Of a stretch of 64,000 nt of DNA, positions 35,235 to 43,373 are shown piece by piece. Under the pieces are notes generated by a model. The model was given only the letters and a program-made list of their open reading frames with translations. It made no database searches and was not told where the DNA came from. Made by a program: the position numbers and the translations under genes. Within the stretch, counting starts at the first letter, position 1, and each line of letters begins with the position of its first letter. The DNA is from Streptomyces sp. NBC_00433 (lineage in GTDB: Bacteria > Actinomycetota > Actinomycetes > Streptomycetales > Streptomycetaceae), in the NCBI GenBank assembly GCA_036015235.1, contig CP107926.1, positions 6,068,501 through 6,132,500 on the forward strand, given 5' to 3'.

Positions 35235-36815
35235 TCAGCGGCAGCCCACCTGGTCGCCGGTGAGAGCGCCCTGATCCGGCTGCGTGCCCGGGTCGGGCAG
35301 CGGCGCGGTGACCGGCTTCACCCTGGCCATGGCGAAGTCCGGGCCGAGCGTGACCCGCATCACCGGCCCCTGCTTGGCCGCGGGCACCAGTTGCGCGCCC
35401 GGCAGGGCGACGGCCAGCGCCTTCGCCGAGTCGTCCCAGCGCGGGTCGTAGCGGATGACGGTGTGCGGCACGTGCTGGCGCGCGGTGGCCGGTACGCCGG
35501 TGGTGGCGAAGCCGGTGGCGCGCAGCGCCTGCTGGGTGCTGCCGGCCAGCCCGCCGACCCCGGTGCCGTTCTCGACCCTCACCCGGATCTTCGCCGGGTC
35601 GACCGCGACCTGTACGCCCGCGGGCGTGCTGCTGCCGCCGGGGGTCGGGCGCGGGGCGGTGAGCGGCTTGTCGGCGCGGACGGTCGCCCACAGCCGGCCC
35701 GCCTTGAGCGCGTCCCACTTCACGGTGGAGCCGATGCCGGGGACGTTGAAGCTGGTCACGCTCAGCGGCACCGAGGTGAATTCCGACGAGGCGGGCGAGA
35801 AGCCCTTCATGGCGCGGGCGAGGCCGATCATGTCGTGGCTGTCCAGGCCCTGGTCGGCGCGGACCGAGCCGAGCACGGTCGAGGCGGCCTTGCCGAGCCG
35901 CAGCGGGTCCGAGAGCGTGCTGCCGCTGGTGACCTTGTGGATGACCTGGGCGAGGAATCGCTGCTGGCGCTGCATCCGCCCGAGGTCGGCGGCCGGGTCC
36001 AGATGCCGGGAGCGTACGTACTGCAGCGCCTGGCCGCCGTTCAGGGTCGTGGTGCCCACCGGCAGGTCCAGGCCCGAGTAGGGGTCCTTGAGCGGGCGGG
36101 AGGTGCAGACGGGGACGCCGCCGATGACGTCGACGGTCTTCATGAAGCTGGTGAAGTCCACCTCCAGGTAGTGGTCGATGTGGACACCGGTCAGCTGCTC
36201 GACCGTCTGCACGGTGAGCCGGGGGCCGCCCAGGGCGTAGGCCTGGTTGAGCTTGGCCGGCTTGGTGGCGGGGGTGGGCGCCGCGGCGGGCTTCCCGCGG
36301 TTCCCGCCGTTCCCGCCGTTCCCGCCGTTCTTGGCGTCCTTCGCGTCTTTTGCGGCGGGCTTCGTATCGGCCTTCCGGGCGGCCGTCGCGGGCTTGGTGG
36401 GCAGCAGGACGTAGGTGTCGCGCGGGATGCTGACCACGCTGGCCCGGGAGCGGTCCTGCGACAGGTGCACCAGCATGATCGTGTCGGTGCAGTGGCAGGG
36501 CGCGCCGCCCAGGTGGTAAAGCTTCTTCTCGTCCGGCGTGAGGTTGTCCCGGCCGTCCGTCCCCACCAGCAGGAAATTCGTGCCCTTGCCGCCGTCGGGG
36601 CGGCCCTGCATGCCGCTGAAGGCGTCGACCCGGCCGATCGCCCCGTTCACCCCGGTCACCACCGCGTGGCCGATGCCGCTCGCGGTGATCACCAGCAGCG
36701 CGACCCCGCCGACGATCCTGGTGCTCAGCCGGATGGGCGGCCGCCGCCCCGACGCCGGCCGTCGCCCTGGCTGCGGCCGTTGTGGGCGGACTGGACGTCG
36801 ACTGGTCGGCAGCAC
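35235..36815 (-). CDS. LytR-CpsA-Psr (LCP) family protein with LytR_C domain, copy 3
   Basis: The 526-aa protein has a short Arg/Pro-rich cytoplasmic tail, a TM at about 33-52, an LCP domain (about 75-310) and a C-terminal LytR_C domain (about 405-500; VRVENGTGVGGLAG). Catalytic blocks are LLVGTDGRDN, SIPRDTYV, KLNQAYALGG, YVRSRHLDPAADLGRM and QRQQRFL. In the RTDT position it reads CHCTDTIML, so the usual Arg is replaced by Cys. An insert of DAK and NGG units after IPRD is encoded by 9-nt repeats. GTG start after GGAGGGG. It is divergent from the GT2 gene. Confidence 0.87.
   Translation of the reverse strand: MLPTSRRPVRPQRPQPGRRPASGRRPPIRLSTRIVGGVALLVITASGIGHAVVTGVNGAIGRVDAFSGMQGRPDGGKGTNFLLVGTDGRDNLTPDEKKLYHLGGAPCHCTDTIMLVHLSQDRSRASVVSIPRDTYVLLPTKPATAARKADTKPAAKDAKDAKNGGNGGNGGNRGKPAAAPTPATKPAKLNQAYALGGPRLTVQTVEQLTGVHIDHYLEVDFTSFMKTVDVIGGVPVCTSRPLKDPYSGLDLPVGTTTLNGGQALQYVRSRHLDPAADLGRMQRQQRFLAQVIHKVTSGSTLSDPLRLGKAASTVLGSVRADQGLDSHDMIGLARAMKGFSPASSEFTSVPLSVTSFNVPGIGSTVKWDALKAGRLWATVRADKPLTAPRPTPGGSSTPAGVQVAVDPAKIRVRVENGTGVGGLAGSTQQALRATGFATTGVPATARQHVPHTVIRYDPRWDDSAKALAVALPGAQLVPAAKQGPVMRVTLGPDFAMARVKPVTAPLPDPGTQPDQGALTGDQVGCR
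36292..36354. repeat. 9-nt minisatellite inside LCP copy 3
   Basis: On the plus strand, TTCCCGCSG occurs four times in a row (36292-36327), followed by three diverged 9-mers. It encodes (DAK)2(NGG)3NRG in an external loop. Exact in-frame 9-nt periodicity suggests replication-slippage variation. Confidence 0.75.
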
Positions 36816-36929
36816 GGGATCCCCTCCGCGGTGGACAGACAGGAAGACCCGTTCAGGCTAGGGACAAATAGGACTGTCAGCCTTGCCCCCACGCGCTGGT
36901 GTCCCCCATTGGCGGTAACGTTTGCCGCA

Positions 36930-37982
36930 ATGAACGCCGCCACTGACCCCGCGCTCCCGGCCGTCTCCGTGATCATGCCGGTGCTCAACGAGGAGCGCCA
37001 CCTGCGTAACTCCGTCCGGCACATCCTGGAACAGGACTATCCGGGCGAGCTGGAAGTCGTCATCGCGCTCGGTCCCTCGAAGGACCGCACCGACGCGATC
37101 GCGGCCGAGCTGGTCGCCGAGGACCCCCGGGTCCATACGGTGCCCAACCCCACCGGGCGCACGCCCGCCGCGCTGAACGCCGCGATCAAGGCCTCCCGCC
37201 ACCCGGTCGTGGTGCGCGTCGACGGCCACGGCATGCTCTCGCCCGACTACATCGCCACCGCCGTACGCCTGCTGGACGAGACGGGCGCGGCCAATGTCGG
37301 CGGCATCATGCACGCCGAGGGCGAGAACGCGTGGGAGGAAGCCGTCGCCGCGGCCATGACCGCGAAGATCGGCGTCGGCAATGCCGCCTTCCACACCGGT
37401 GGCGCCGCCGCCCCGGCCGACACCGTCTATCTCGGCGTCTTCCGCCGCGAGGTGCTCGAGCAGCAGGACGGCTACAACGTGGAATTCATCCGCGCCCAGG
37501 ACTGGGAGCTGAACTACCGCATACGCGAGGCCGGCCACCTCATCTGGTTCTCGCCGGAGCTGAGGGTCTCCTACCGGCCGCGGCCGAGCGTGCGCACTCT
37601 CGCCAAGCAGTACAAGGACTACGGCCGGTGGCGCCGGGTGGTGACCCGCTACCACCGCGGCTCGGTCAACCTGCGGTATCTGGCGGCGCCCGGCGCCGTG
37701 CTGGCCAATGCCGCGGGCATCGTCGTCGGCGCCGCGCTGACGCCGTGGGCGCTGCTGGTGCCCGCGGCCTACCTCGCGGCCATCACCGTCGGCTCGCTCC
37801 CGGCCGGCCGCGGCCTGGGCGCCGGCGCCCGGCTGCGCATACCGCTCGCGCTGGCCACCATGCACATGTGCTGGGGCTACGGCTTCCTGACCAGCCCGCG
37901 CTCGCTGGCCCGCACGGTCATCGCCAGCCGCCGCCCCGCCGTCACCGCACGCGCCGAGGAGTCGGCCCGGGCCGACGCGTGA
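36930..37982 (+). CDS. family 2 glycosyltransferase with C-terminal membrane helices
   Basis: The 350-aa protein has a GT-A fold N-terminus SVIMPVLNEERHLRNSVRHIL, a substrate motif VVRVDGHGMLSPDYI (DxD-like VDG), the acceptor region GAAAPADTVYLGVFRREVL and the Q/RxxRW-like RAQDWELNYRIREAG. Two or three TM helices close the protein (about 250-300). It resembles ExoA-type transferases that extend lipid-linked polysaccharides. TAACGT ends eight bases before the ATG. It sits between LCP copies 3 and 4, suggesting it builds the polymer that they ligate. Confidence 0.88.
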   Translation: MNAATDPALPAVSVIMPVLNEERHLRNSVRHILEQDYPGELEVVIALGPSKDRTDAIAAELVAEDPRVHTVPNPTGRTPAALNAAIKASRHPVVVRVDGHGMLSPDYIATAVRLLDETGAANVGGIMHAEGENAWEEAVAAAMTAKIGVGNAAFHTGGAAAPADTVYLGVFRREVLEQQDGYNVEFIRAQDWELNYRIREAGHLIWFSPELRVSYRPRPSVRTLAKQYKDYGRWRRVVTRYHRGSVNLRYLAAPGAVLANAAGIVVGAALTPWALLVPAAYLAAITVGSLPAGRGLGAGARLRIPLALATMHMCWGYGFLTSPRSLARTVIASRRPAVTARAEESARADA

Positions 37983-38008
37983 CCGTACGCCCGTAATCAC
38001 GCCTGCCT

Positions 38009-38057
38009 GTACGGGAGAGGGGTCCGCCGGAAGCTCCGGCGGACCCCTCTCCCGTAC
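38009..38057. terminator. strong bidirectional terminator
   Basis: Perfect 22-base arms (38009-38030 and 38036-38057) close over a 5-nt loop AAGCT, between the convergent GT2 and LCP genes. Confidence 0.85.
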
Positions 38058-38071
38058 GCGGTGCGGCCCGG

Positions 38072-39907
38072 TCAGCCCGCCCAGCGGTAGATCGGCTGGA
38101 TCGGCATGCAGCCCGTGGTGTCGGCGCCGTTGACGACGTCCGCGGTCTTCGGGACGCCGCCCGCCTTGGGCAGCGTCGCGCTGTAGTCGGTGCCCTGCTT
38201 CCAGTCGGCGCCGACCGTCAGGGTGATGGCCTGCGCGGTGGTGGACGGCTTCACATTGCTCACCGGGATCTTGAGCGCCTTCGCCACCGAGGTCGCGTCC
38301 GCCTTGCCCTGGTCACCGGCGGCCGTCGGATAGACCACGCTGGTGCCGGGGCTGGGGACGGAGGTCTGGCTCGGCTCGGCCTTGGTGAAGCCCGCGGTCT
38401 TCAGCGCCGTCGCGATGTCCGTGGCACGGTGTCCGACGGCCTGCTTTTCCGCCGTCCCCGCCGTGCCGTTGACCACGGTGACCGGGATCGCCGCGGGGGC
38501 CGCGGCGGGCGGGCCCGTCGGGGCGCTCGGCTTGGGCGTCGCGCCCGCCGCCCCCGGGACCATCGCCTTGCCGCCCGCGTCCATTGCCACGTCGTTGCGC
38601 AGCAGCGACCACACGGTGGTGGCGTCCTCAGCCGGTATGTAGTGCGCCTTCGGTGCCTCCGGGTCCGCATCGTGCGGCATGGTCAGCATCGTCATCCGGG
38701 ACGGCGAGATGCTCTTCAGCTCCATGCCGAGGTCGTAGAGCTTCTTCGGGGTGCCGATCTCCGCGGAGACCTCGAAGGCGCCCATCGCGGTGGTGGCGAT
38801 CTTGTTCAGCCGGGCCGGGTTGGTGAAGAGGTTCTGGCTGCGCAATGTGCGGATGAGCGAGCTCATGTACATGTGCTGGGCCTTGGCGCGGCCCGAGTCG
38901 TCACCGAAGGCGTCACGGGTGCGCAGCCACTGCAGCGCCTGCTTGTCCTTGATGATGCTCTTGCCCTTGGGCAGCTTCAGCCCGGACCCGCCGTGCTTGA
39001 TGTACTTGGTGGGACGGTCCCAGACGCTGTGCTCGACGCACACCTGCACGCCGCCGAGCACGTCGGCCATCTTGACCACACCCGAGAAGTCGATCATCAG
39101 CCAGTGGTCGATGTAGACGTTGGTGAGGTTCTGCACGGTCGCGAGCGTGCAGCCGGGGCCGCCGCGGCCGAGCGAGGAGTTGATGATGTTGTTGGTCTTG
39201 GGATAGACGTGGTGGGTCTTGGGGTCCTCGCACTCGGGAATGTCCACCCGGGTGTCGCGGGGAATGCTGACCACCGACATGTTGCTGCGGTCCGCGGACA
39301 GGTGGGCGATCATGATCACGTCCGCCCGGGCGCCCGCGCTGTCCGCGGCGCCGCCGAGCTTCTGGTCGTCCGCGCTGAGCCGGCTGTCGGAGCCGAGGAT
39401 CAGGATGTTCATCGCCGCGGTGCCGTTGGCGTTGGCCTTCGGCTTGGCCACGGTCGTCTTGCCGCTGACCCGCTCACCCTTGCGGATCTTGCCGGACAGG
39501 TACTCGTAGTAGCCGAACGCGGCCCCCGCCGTGCCCAGCACGCCCACCGCGGCCACGATCGCAACCCAGCGCAGCGCCTTGCGCTTGCGGCTGCGCTGCC
39601 GCCGCGGCCCGCCCCTGCGGTGCCCGCCGCCCTGGCCCGGACCCTGGCCCGCGGCACGGCTCCTGCCGTGGCCGCCGCCGTGCCCCCCGGTGCTGCTTTC
39701 GGCGCCGCCCGCGCCAGGTCCGCCGGGTATCGCGTCGGGGCCGTCACCGCCGCTGTGCGGGCTTCTCGGGCCCGGCACCTGGCCGCCCTTGTGATCCGTA
39801 CTCCCCGGGGCGTACGAGGGCGCGTCGTCCCCGTAGAGGCCGTCGTCCCAGCCGAAGTCGCCGTGGTTCGACGCGGCACCCTGGCCCCCCGTTGCCCCGT
39901 CCCGCAT
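38072..39907 (-). CDS. LytR-CpsA-Psr (LCP) family protein with LytR_C domain, copy 4
   Basis: The 611-aa protein starts at the ATG six bases after GGAGGG (an upstream in-frame start at 39982 lacks this). It has a Gly/His/Asp-rich cytoplasmic tail of about 115 residues, a TM (VAIVAAVGVLGTAGAAFGYY), and an LCP domain with LILGSDSRLS, ARADVIMIAHL, SIPRDTRVDIPE, QWLRTRDAFGDDSGRAKAQ and an unusual MYMSSLIRTL in place of RQQ. The LytR_C domain (about 460-560) is preceded by an Ala/Pro linker. It is the last of four tandem minus-strand LCP genes. Confidence 0.86.
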   Translation of the reverse strand: MRDGATGGQGAASNHGDFGWDDGLYGDDAPSYAPGSTDHKGGQVPGPRSPHSGGDGPDAIPGGPGAGGAESSTGGHGGGHGRSRAAGQGPGQGGGHRRGGPRRQRSRKRKALRWVAIVAAVGVLGTAGAAFGYYEYLSGKIRKGERVSGKTTVAKPKANANGTAAMNILILGSDSRLSADDQKLGGAADSAGARADVIMIAHLSADRSNMSVVSIPRDTRVDIPECEDPKTHHVYPKTNNIINSSLGRGGPGCTLATVQNLTNVYIDHWLMIDFSGVVKMADVLGGVQVCVEHSVWDRPTKYIKHGGSGLKLPKGKSIIKDKQALQWLRTRDAFGDDSGRAKAQHMYMSSLIRTLRSQNLFTNPARLNKIATTAMGAFEVSAEIGTPKKLYDLGMELKSISPSRMTMLTMPHDADPEAPKAHYIPAEDATTVWSLLRNDVAMDAGGKAMVPGAAGATPKPSAPTGPPAAAPAAIPVTVVNGTAGTAEKQAVGHRATDIATALKTAGFTKAEPSQTSVPSPGTSVVYPTAAGDQGKADATSVAKALKIPVSNVKPSTTAQAITLTVGADWKQGTDYSATLPKAGGVPKTADVVNGADTTGCMPIQPIYRWAG

Positions 39908-40032
39908 CAAGAACCCTCCCCAGCTCCGGCCGTATCTCGGTCGTCCTCCTGTCAGACGGCCGTCGGCCGCACTGAGTTGCAATCCAGGGGCCCTGACTTA
40001 ACACGACGCGGGTCACGGGGAGGTTTCGTGAA

Positions 40033-41736
40033 TCAGCTCACGCAGGAAGAATTGTCGGCTTCTGTCCGGTCCAGGCCGTCGGGGGCCGCATCGGGGTCCG
40101 CGACCGGGACGCCGGCCCGGGTGAAGTCGGCGCCCAGGGTGAGCGCCATGGCCCCCGTGTCGGCTGTGCCCCCCGGGCCCGTGGCCGCCGTGCTGCCTGC
40201 TCCCGGCGACGGCCTGAGGGCCGAGCCCGGCAGCCCGAGCATCGCGGCCAGTGCCCGGGCCTGGTCGGCCTGCTCCGGGGCGTAGATCAGGGTGGTGCGC
40301 GCCGCCGGGGCAGGGGCGTTGCCGCCGTTGGCGGGGCTGCCGACGCCCTCGGTGCCGTGCAGCCAGGCCACCGTGCCGCGGGCCGCGCCGAGGATGCCGC
40401 TGCCGTTGTAGACCCGCACCCGGACGTCGGCGGGCGCGGCCCTCGGGCCGCGCAGCAGGGCGTCGCTGCGCGGCCGCTTCCTGCGCCCGCTGAGCGGGAC
40501 GTCGTCCTTGATCATGGTGAACAGCCGCTGCGCCCTGGCCTGGTCGACCACGACCGTGGCATGGACCTTCTCGTTGGGGTTGTCGACCACCGGCAGGGTG
40601 GTGAAGGTGATGTGCTTGGCGTCGACCTTGCTGAGGTCCTTGGCCAGGCTGGTCAGCTTCGAGACGCTGCCGATCGCGCTGTCCACGGTGAGCGCCCGGG
40701 TGGCCACGTCGGCCAGCGAGAAGAGCTTCCCCGGATTGGTCAGGGTGCCGCTGGACTTGATCTTGCGGATCATCGCGCCGAGGAAGCGCTGCTGCAGCTT
40801 GATCCGGTCCAGGTCGCTCTGGTTGCGCAGCGCGTGCCGGGTCCTGACGAACTGCAGCGCCTGCTCGCCCTCGATCCGGTGCGGCCCCGCGCTCAGGTCG
40901 AGATGCGACTTGGGGTCGACCAGCGGCCTGGCCAGGCACACGTCGACCCCGCCGACCGCCGTCGACAGCTCCTTGACCGCCTCGAAGTCCACCATCATGA
41001 AGTGGTCCACCGGGATCCCGGTCAGCGCGGTCACCGCCCGCATGGTGCAGCCCGGGTCGCGCCCGCCGACGCCCAGGCTCTCGTTGAACTTCGGCGTGGT
41101 CAGTCCGGCGGGGATGCCGGGGATCGTGGTCGTGGTGCCGTCCTGCTGCCTGGTCGGGCAGGCCGGGATGCTCGTGACGATGTCGCGCGGGATGCTCATC
41201 GCCGTGGCATTGCCGCGGTCGGCCGACACATGGAAGAGGATTGTGGTGTCGGCATGCCCGACGTTGTCCGCGTCGCCATAGGCGTCGCCCATGCCCTGGC
41301 GGCTGTCGGTGCCGATGACCAGCAGGTTGAGCGGGCCGTCGCCGAGGACGTCCTTGCTGCCCGCGTCGCCGACGTCCACGGTGGTGAGATTGCCGTTGAA
41401 GTGCTCGTAGACCAGGTAGCCGCCGACGCCGACGGCGACCAGGACCAGGCCCATGGAGCCCGCCGTCCACAGCAGCGCCTTCCTGCGCCGGGACGGCCCC
41501 CTGCCCGGCGGCCGCCCCTTCCTGCGCGCCGCGGGACCTTCCGCACCGGGTGTACGGGGGGTCCTGGGCGGCGGCACGGTCGCGGGGGCGGCGGGAGCGG
41601 GGCCGGCCTGCCGCGGCAGGCCGGCCCTCCGCGCCGGGTCCTTCTCCGGTTGCCGGCGCAGCCGGTAGGCGCCGGTCGCCGGGTCGATGACCCACTGGTC
41701 TGCCGGATCGATGTCGTCTCGGCCTTGCGTGTCCAC
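40033..41736 (-). CDS. LytR-CpsA-Psr (LCP) family protein with LytR_C domain, copy 5
   Basis: The 567-aa protein has a cytoplasmic N-terminus opening with the motif DPADQWVIDPATGAYRLR (shared with copy 6), then a basic Pro-rich stretch, a TM (about 88-108), and a complete LCP domain: LLVIGTDSRQG, SIPRDIVTSIP, KFNESLGVGG, VRTRHALRNQSDLDRI and KLQQRFL. A LytR_C domain follows (VRVYNGSGILG, about 455-545). GTG start. Its own promoter region lies in the 213-bp gap upstream. It is the closest paralogue of the neighbouring degenerate copy 6. Confidence 0.88.
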   Translation of the reverse strand: MDTQGRDDIDPADQWVIDPATGAYRLRRQPEKDPARRAGLPRQAGPAPAAPATVPPPRTPRTPGAEGPAARRKGRPPGRGPSRRRKALLWTAGSMGLVLVAVGVGGYLVYEHFNGNLTTVDVGDAGSKDVLGDGPLNLLVIGTDSRQGMGDAYGDADNVGHADTTILFHVSADRGNATAMSIPRDIVTSIPACPTRQQDGTTTTIPGIPAGLTTPKFNESLGVGGRDPGCTMRAVTALTGIPVDHFMMVDFEAVKELSTAVGGVDVCLARPLVDPKSHLDLSAGPHRIEGEQALQFVRTRHALRNQSDLDRIKLQQRFLGAMIRKIKSSGTLTNPGKLFSLADVATRALTVDSAIGSVSKLTSLAKDLSKVDAKHITFTTLPVVDNPNEKVHATVVVDQARAQRLFTMIKDDVPLSGRRKRPRSDALLRGPRAAPADVRVRVYNGSGILGAARGTVAWLHGTEGVGSPANGGNAPAPAARTTLIYAPEQADQARALAAMLGLPGSALRPSPGAGSTAATGPGGTADTGAMALTLGADFTRAGVPVADPDAAPDGLDRTEADNSSCVS

Positions 41737-41776
41737 GGTCCCTCGGGCCCTCCGTCCGGTAACCGCCGAATCGCTT

Positions 41777-41827
41777 ACAGTAGTCGCCCGAGGCGGCAGG
41801 GAGGGGTGATCCCGGTGGATTCACCCT
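41777..41827 (-). promoter_or_regulatory. promoter and inverted repeat upstream of LCP copy 5
   Basis: TACTGT (41782-41777, minus strand) is a good -10. GGGTGA (41804-41809) and TCACCC (41821-41826) form an inverted repeat across the -35 zone, a likely repressor site. Confidence 0.45.
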
Positions 41828-41919
41828 CCTTGCAAGCGGACAAAGAGCCGCGACTCCCACCGGAATTGACGGGGTTTTTCAGCGGCTTTTCACCGTACTT
41901 TGCCGCCGGTACCCAAATC

Positions 41920-41939
41920 CGCACGTTTGTACGCGTGCG
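41920..41939 (-). terminator. short hairpin after LCP copy 6
   Basis: CGCACG and CGTGCG pair over an 8-nt loop just past the copy 6 stop codon. The DNA around it (41860-41930) is unusually AT-rich for this window. Confidence 0.35.
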
Positions 41940-41949
41940 CTGCGGCGGG

Positions 41950-43323
41950 TCAGCAGCGGACGCCGGAGGCGGGTGTCAGTGCCACGCCCTTGGGCGGCGC
42001 GGTGGGCGGCCCCACCCGGACGCCGGGCGCGGTGAAGTCCGCGCCCAAGGTGAGCGTCATGTTCGCCCTGGGCGCCGCGTCCATCGTGCCGGGGATCAGC
42101 GCGGACGCGGGCAGGCCCATCATCGCGGCCAGCGAGCGGGCCTGGTCGGCCTGGTTCGGCGCATATCGCAGAGTCGTCTTCGGCGCCCTGCCATGGGCGT
42201 CGCCGCCGTTGGTCGACCGGTTGACGCCCTGGCTGTTCTGCAGCCAGGTGAGCACGTCCTGCGAGGCGCCGAAGACCCCCGTGCCGTTGTAGACCTCCAC
42301 CCGGGTGTTGTGCGGGGTCGCCTTCGGGCCGACCAGCTTCGGATCGGCCGCGGGCGGGTGGTCGGGCGACAGATTCACGTCGTTCGCCATCAGGGCGTAG
42401 AGCTGCGAGGCCTTCGCCCGGTCGGCCACCGGCACCGTCACAAAGGTGACGTGCTTCGGATCGGCCGCGCCCATCGCGTCGGCCAGCGCGCCCAACGCCT
42501 CCACGCTGCCCAGCGGGGCGTCGGTGGTGAGCGCGGCAGGGGCGGTACGAGCCAGCGCCGTCAGCGTCCGCGGGTCGGCCAGCGTGCGGTCGACACACAG
42601 GTCCGCCGCCCCGACCTCCGCCGAAGCGGCCCGCGCCGCCGCGTAGTCGACCATCACGACATGGTCCACGGGCAGCCCGGTCAGCTGCTTGGCCACTCGC
42701 AGCGCACAGCCCGGGCCGCGCCCGGCCAGCGCGGCGGAGAACGGCTGCTCCTTCGTGCCCTTCACCGTGCCGCCCCCGGCGGGGCAGTCCGGGATGTCCG
42801 TCACCAGCGCCGGCGGAATGCCCAGCGCCGTGGAGTTGCCGCGGTCCGCGGCGAGGTGCAGCAGCACGGCGGTGTCCGTCGGCTTGCTGCTGAGCACCAG
42901 GATGTTCATCGCACCGGTGTGGACCGGGTCCTTGCTGCCGGCCGCGCCGATGTCCACGGTGTGGATGGTCGGCCCGTCGCCCTGCCGCAGCACGGCGATC
43001 CCCGCGATCACACCGGCGACCAGCACGGCGCAGGTCGCGCCCACTGCCCACACCAGGGCGGGCGGCCTGCGCGGCTTGGCCTTGCGGCGGCGCGACCCCG
43101 CCGCGGGAGCGGCGGCCCGCCGCCCGCCGTGGCCCCCGCGGCCGGCCGGAGCACGTACCGCGGCGGACCGGGCGGGCCTGTGCGCCACGGGCTCGGCCGG
43201 CGCGGGCGCAGCGACCGGCACCGGCTCCGACGGCGCGTCAAGGCGCAGCTCGTACAGTCCGGTTACCGGGTCGAGCACCCACTGGTCAGCCGGGTCGACG
43301 TACCCGGGCTCCTCCGCGTCCAC
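41950..43323 (-). CDS. degenerate LCP-family protein, probable pseudoenzyme, copy 6
   Basis: The 457-aa paralogue of copy 5 has the same order: DPADQWVLDPVTGLYELR at residues 10-27, a basic linker, a TM at about 88-112, a remnant LCP domain, and an intact LytR_C domain (VEVYNGTGVFGASQD). The domain has lost its chemistry. Around residue 145 it reads ILVLSSKPTDTAVLL, without the G-x-D-x-R loop. The IPRD motif is IPPA (169-172). The whole segment with the R-x-R and RQQ arginines (some 60 residues in copy 5) is missing after CVDRTLADP (about 251). The frame is open and codon use is normal, so it is probably expressed. GTG start. Confidence 0.85.
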   Translation of the reverse strand: MDAEEPGYVDPADQWVLDPVTGLYELRLDAPSEPVPVAAPAPAEPVAHRPARSAAVRAPAGRGGHGGRRAAAPAAGSRRRKAKPRRPPALVWAVGATCAVLVAGVIAGIAVLRQGDGPTIHTVDIGAAGSKDPVHTGAMNILVLSSKPTDTAVLLHLAADRGNSTALGIPPALVTDIPDCPAGGGTVKGTKEQPFSAALAGRGPGCALRVAKQLTGLPVDHVVMVDYAAARAASAEVGAADLCVDRTLADPRTLTALARTAPAALTTDAPLGSVEALGALADAMGAADPKHVTFVTVPVADRAKASQLYALMANDVNLSPDHPPAADPKLVGPKATPHNTRVEVYNGTGVFGASQDVLTWLQNSQGVNRSTNGGDAHGRAPKTTLRYAPNQADQARSLAAMMGLPASALIPGTMDAAPRANMTLTLGADFTAPGVRVGPPTAPPKGVALTPASGVRC

Positions 43324-43373
43324 GGTCGATCGGGTCCTCCATCCACGGCCGGCCGACCGCTCACCTTAGTTCA

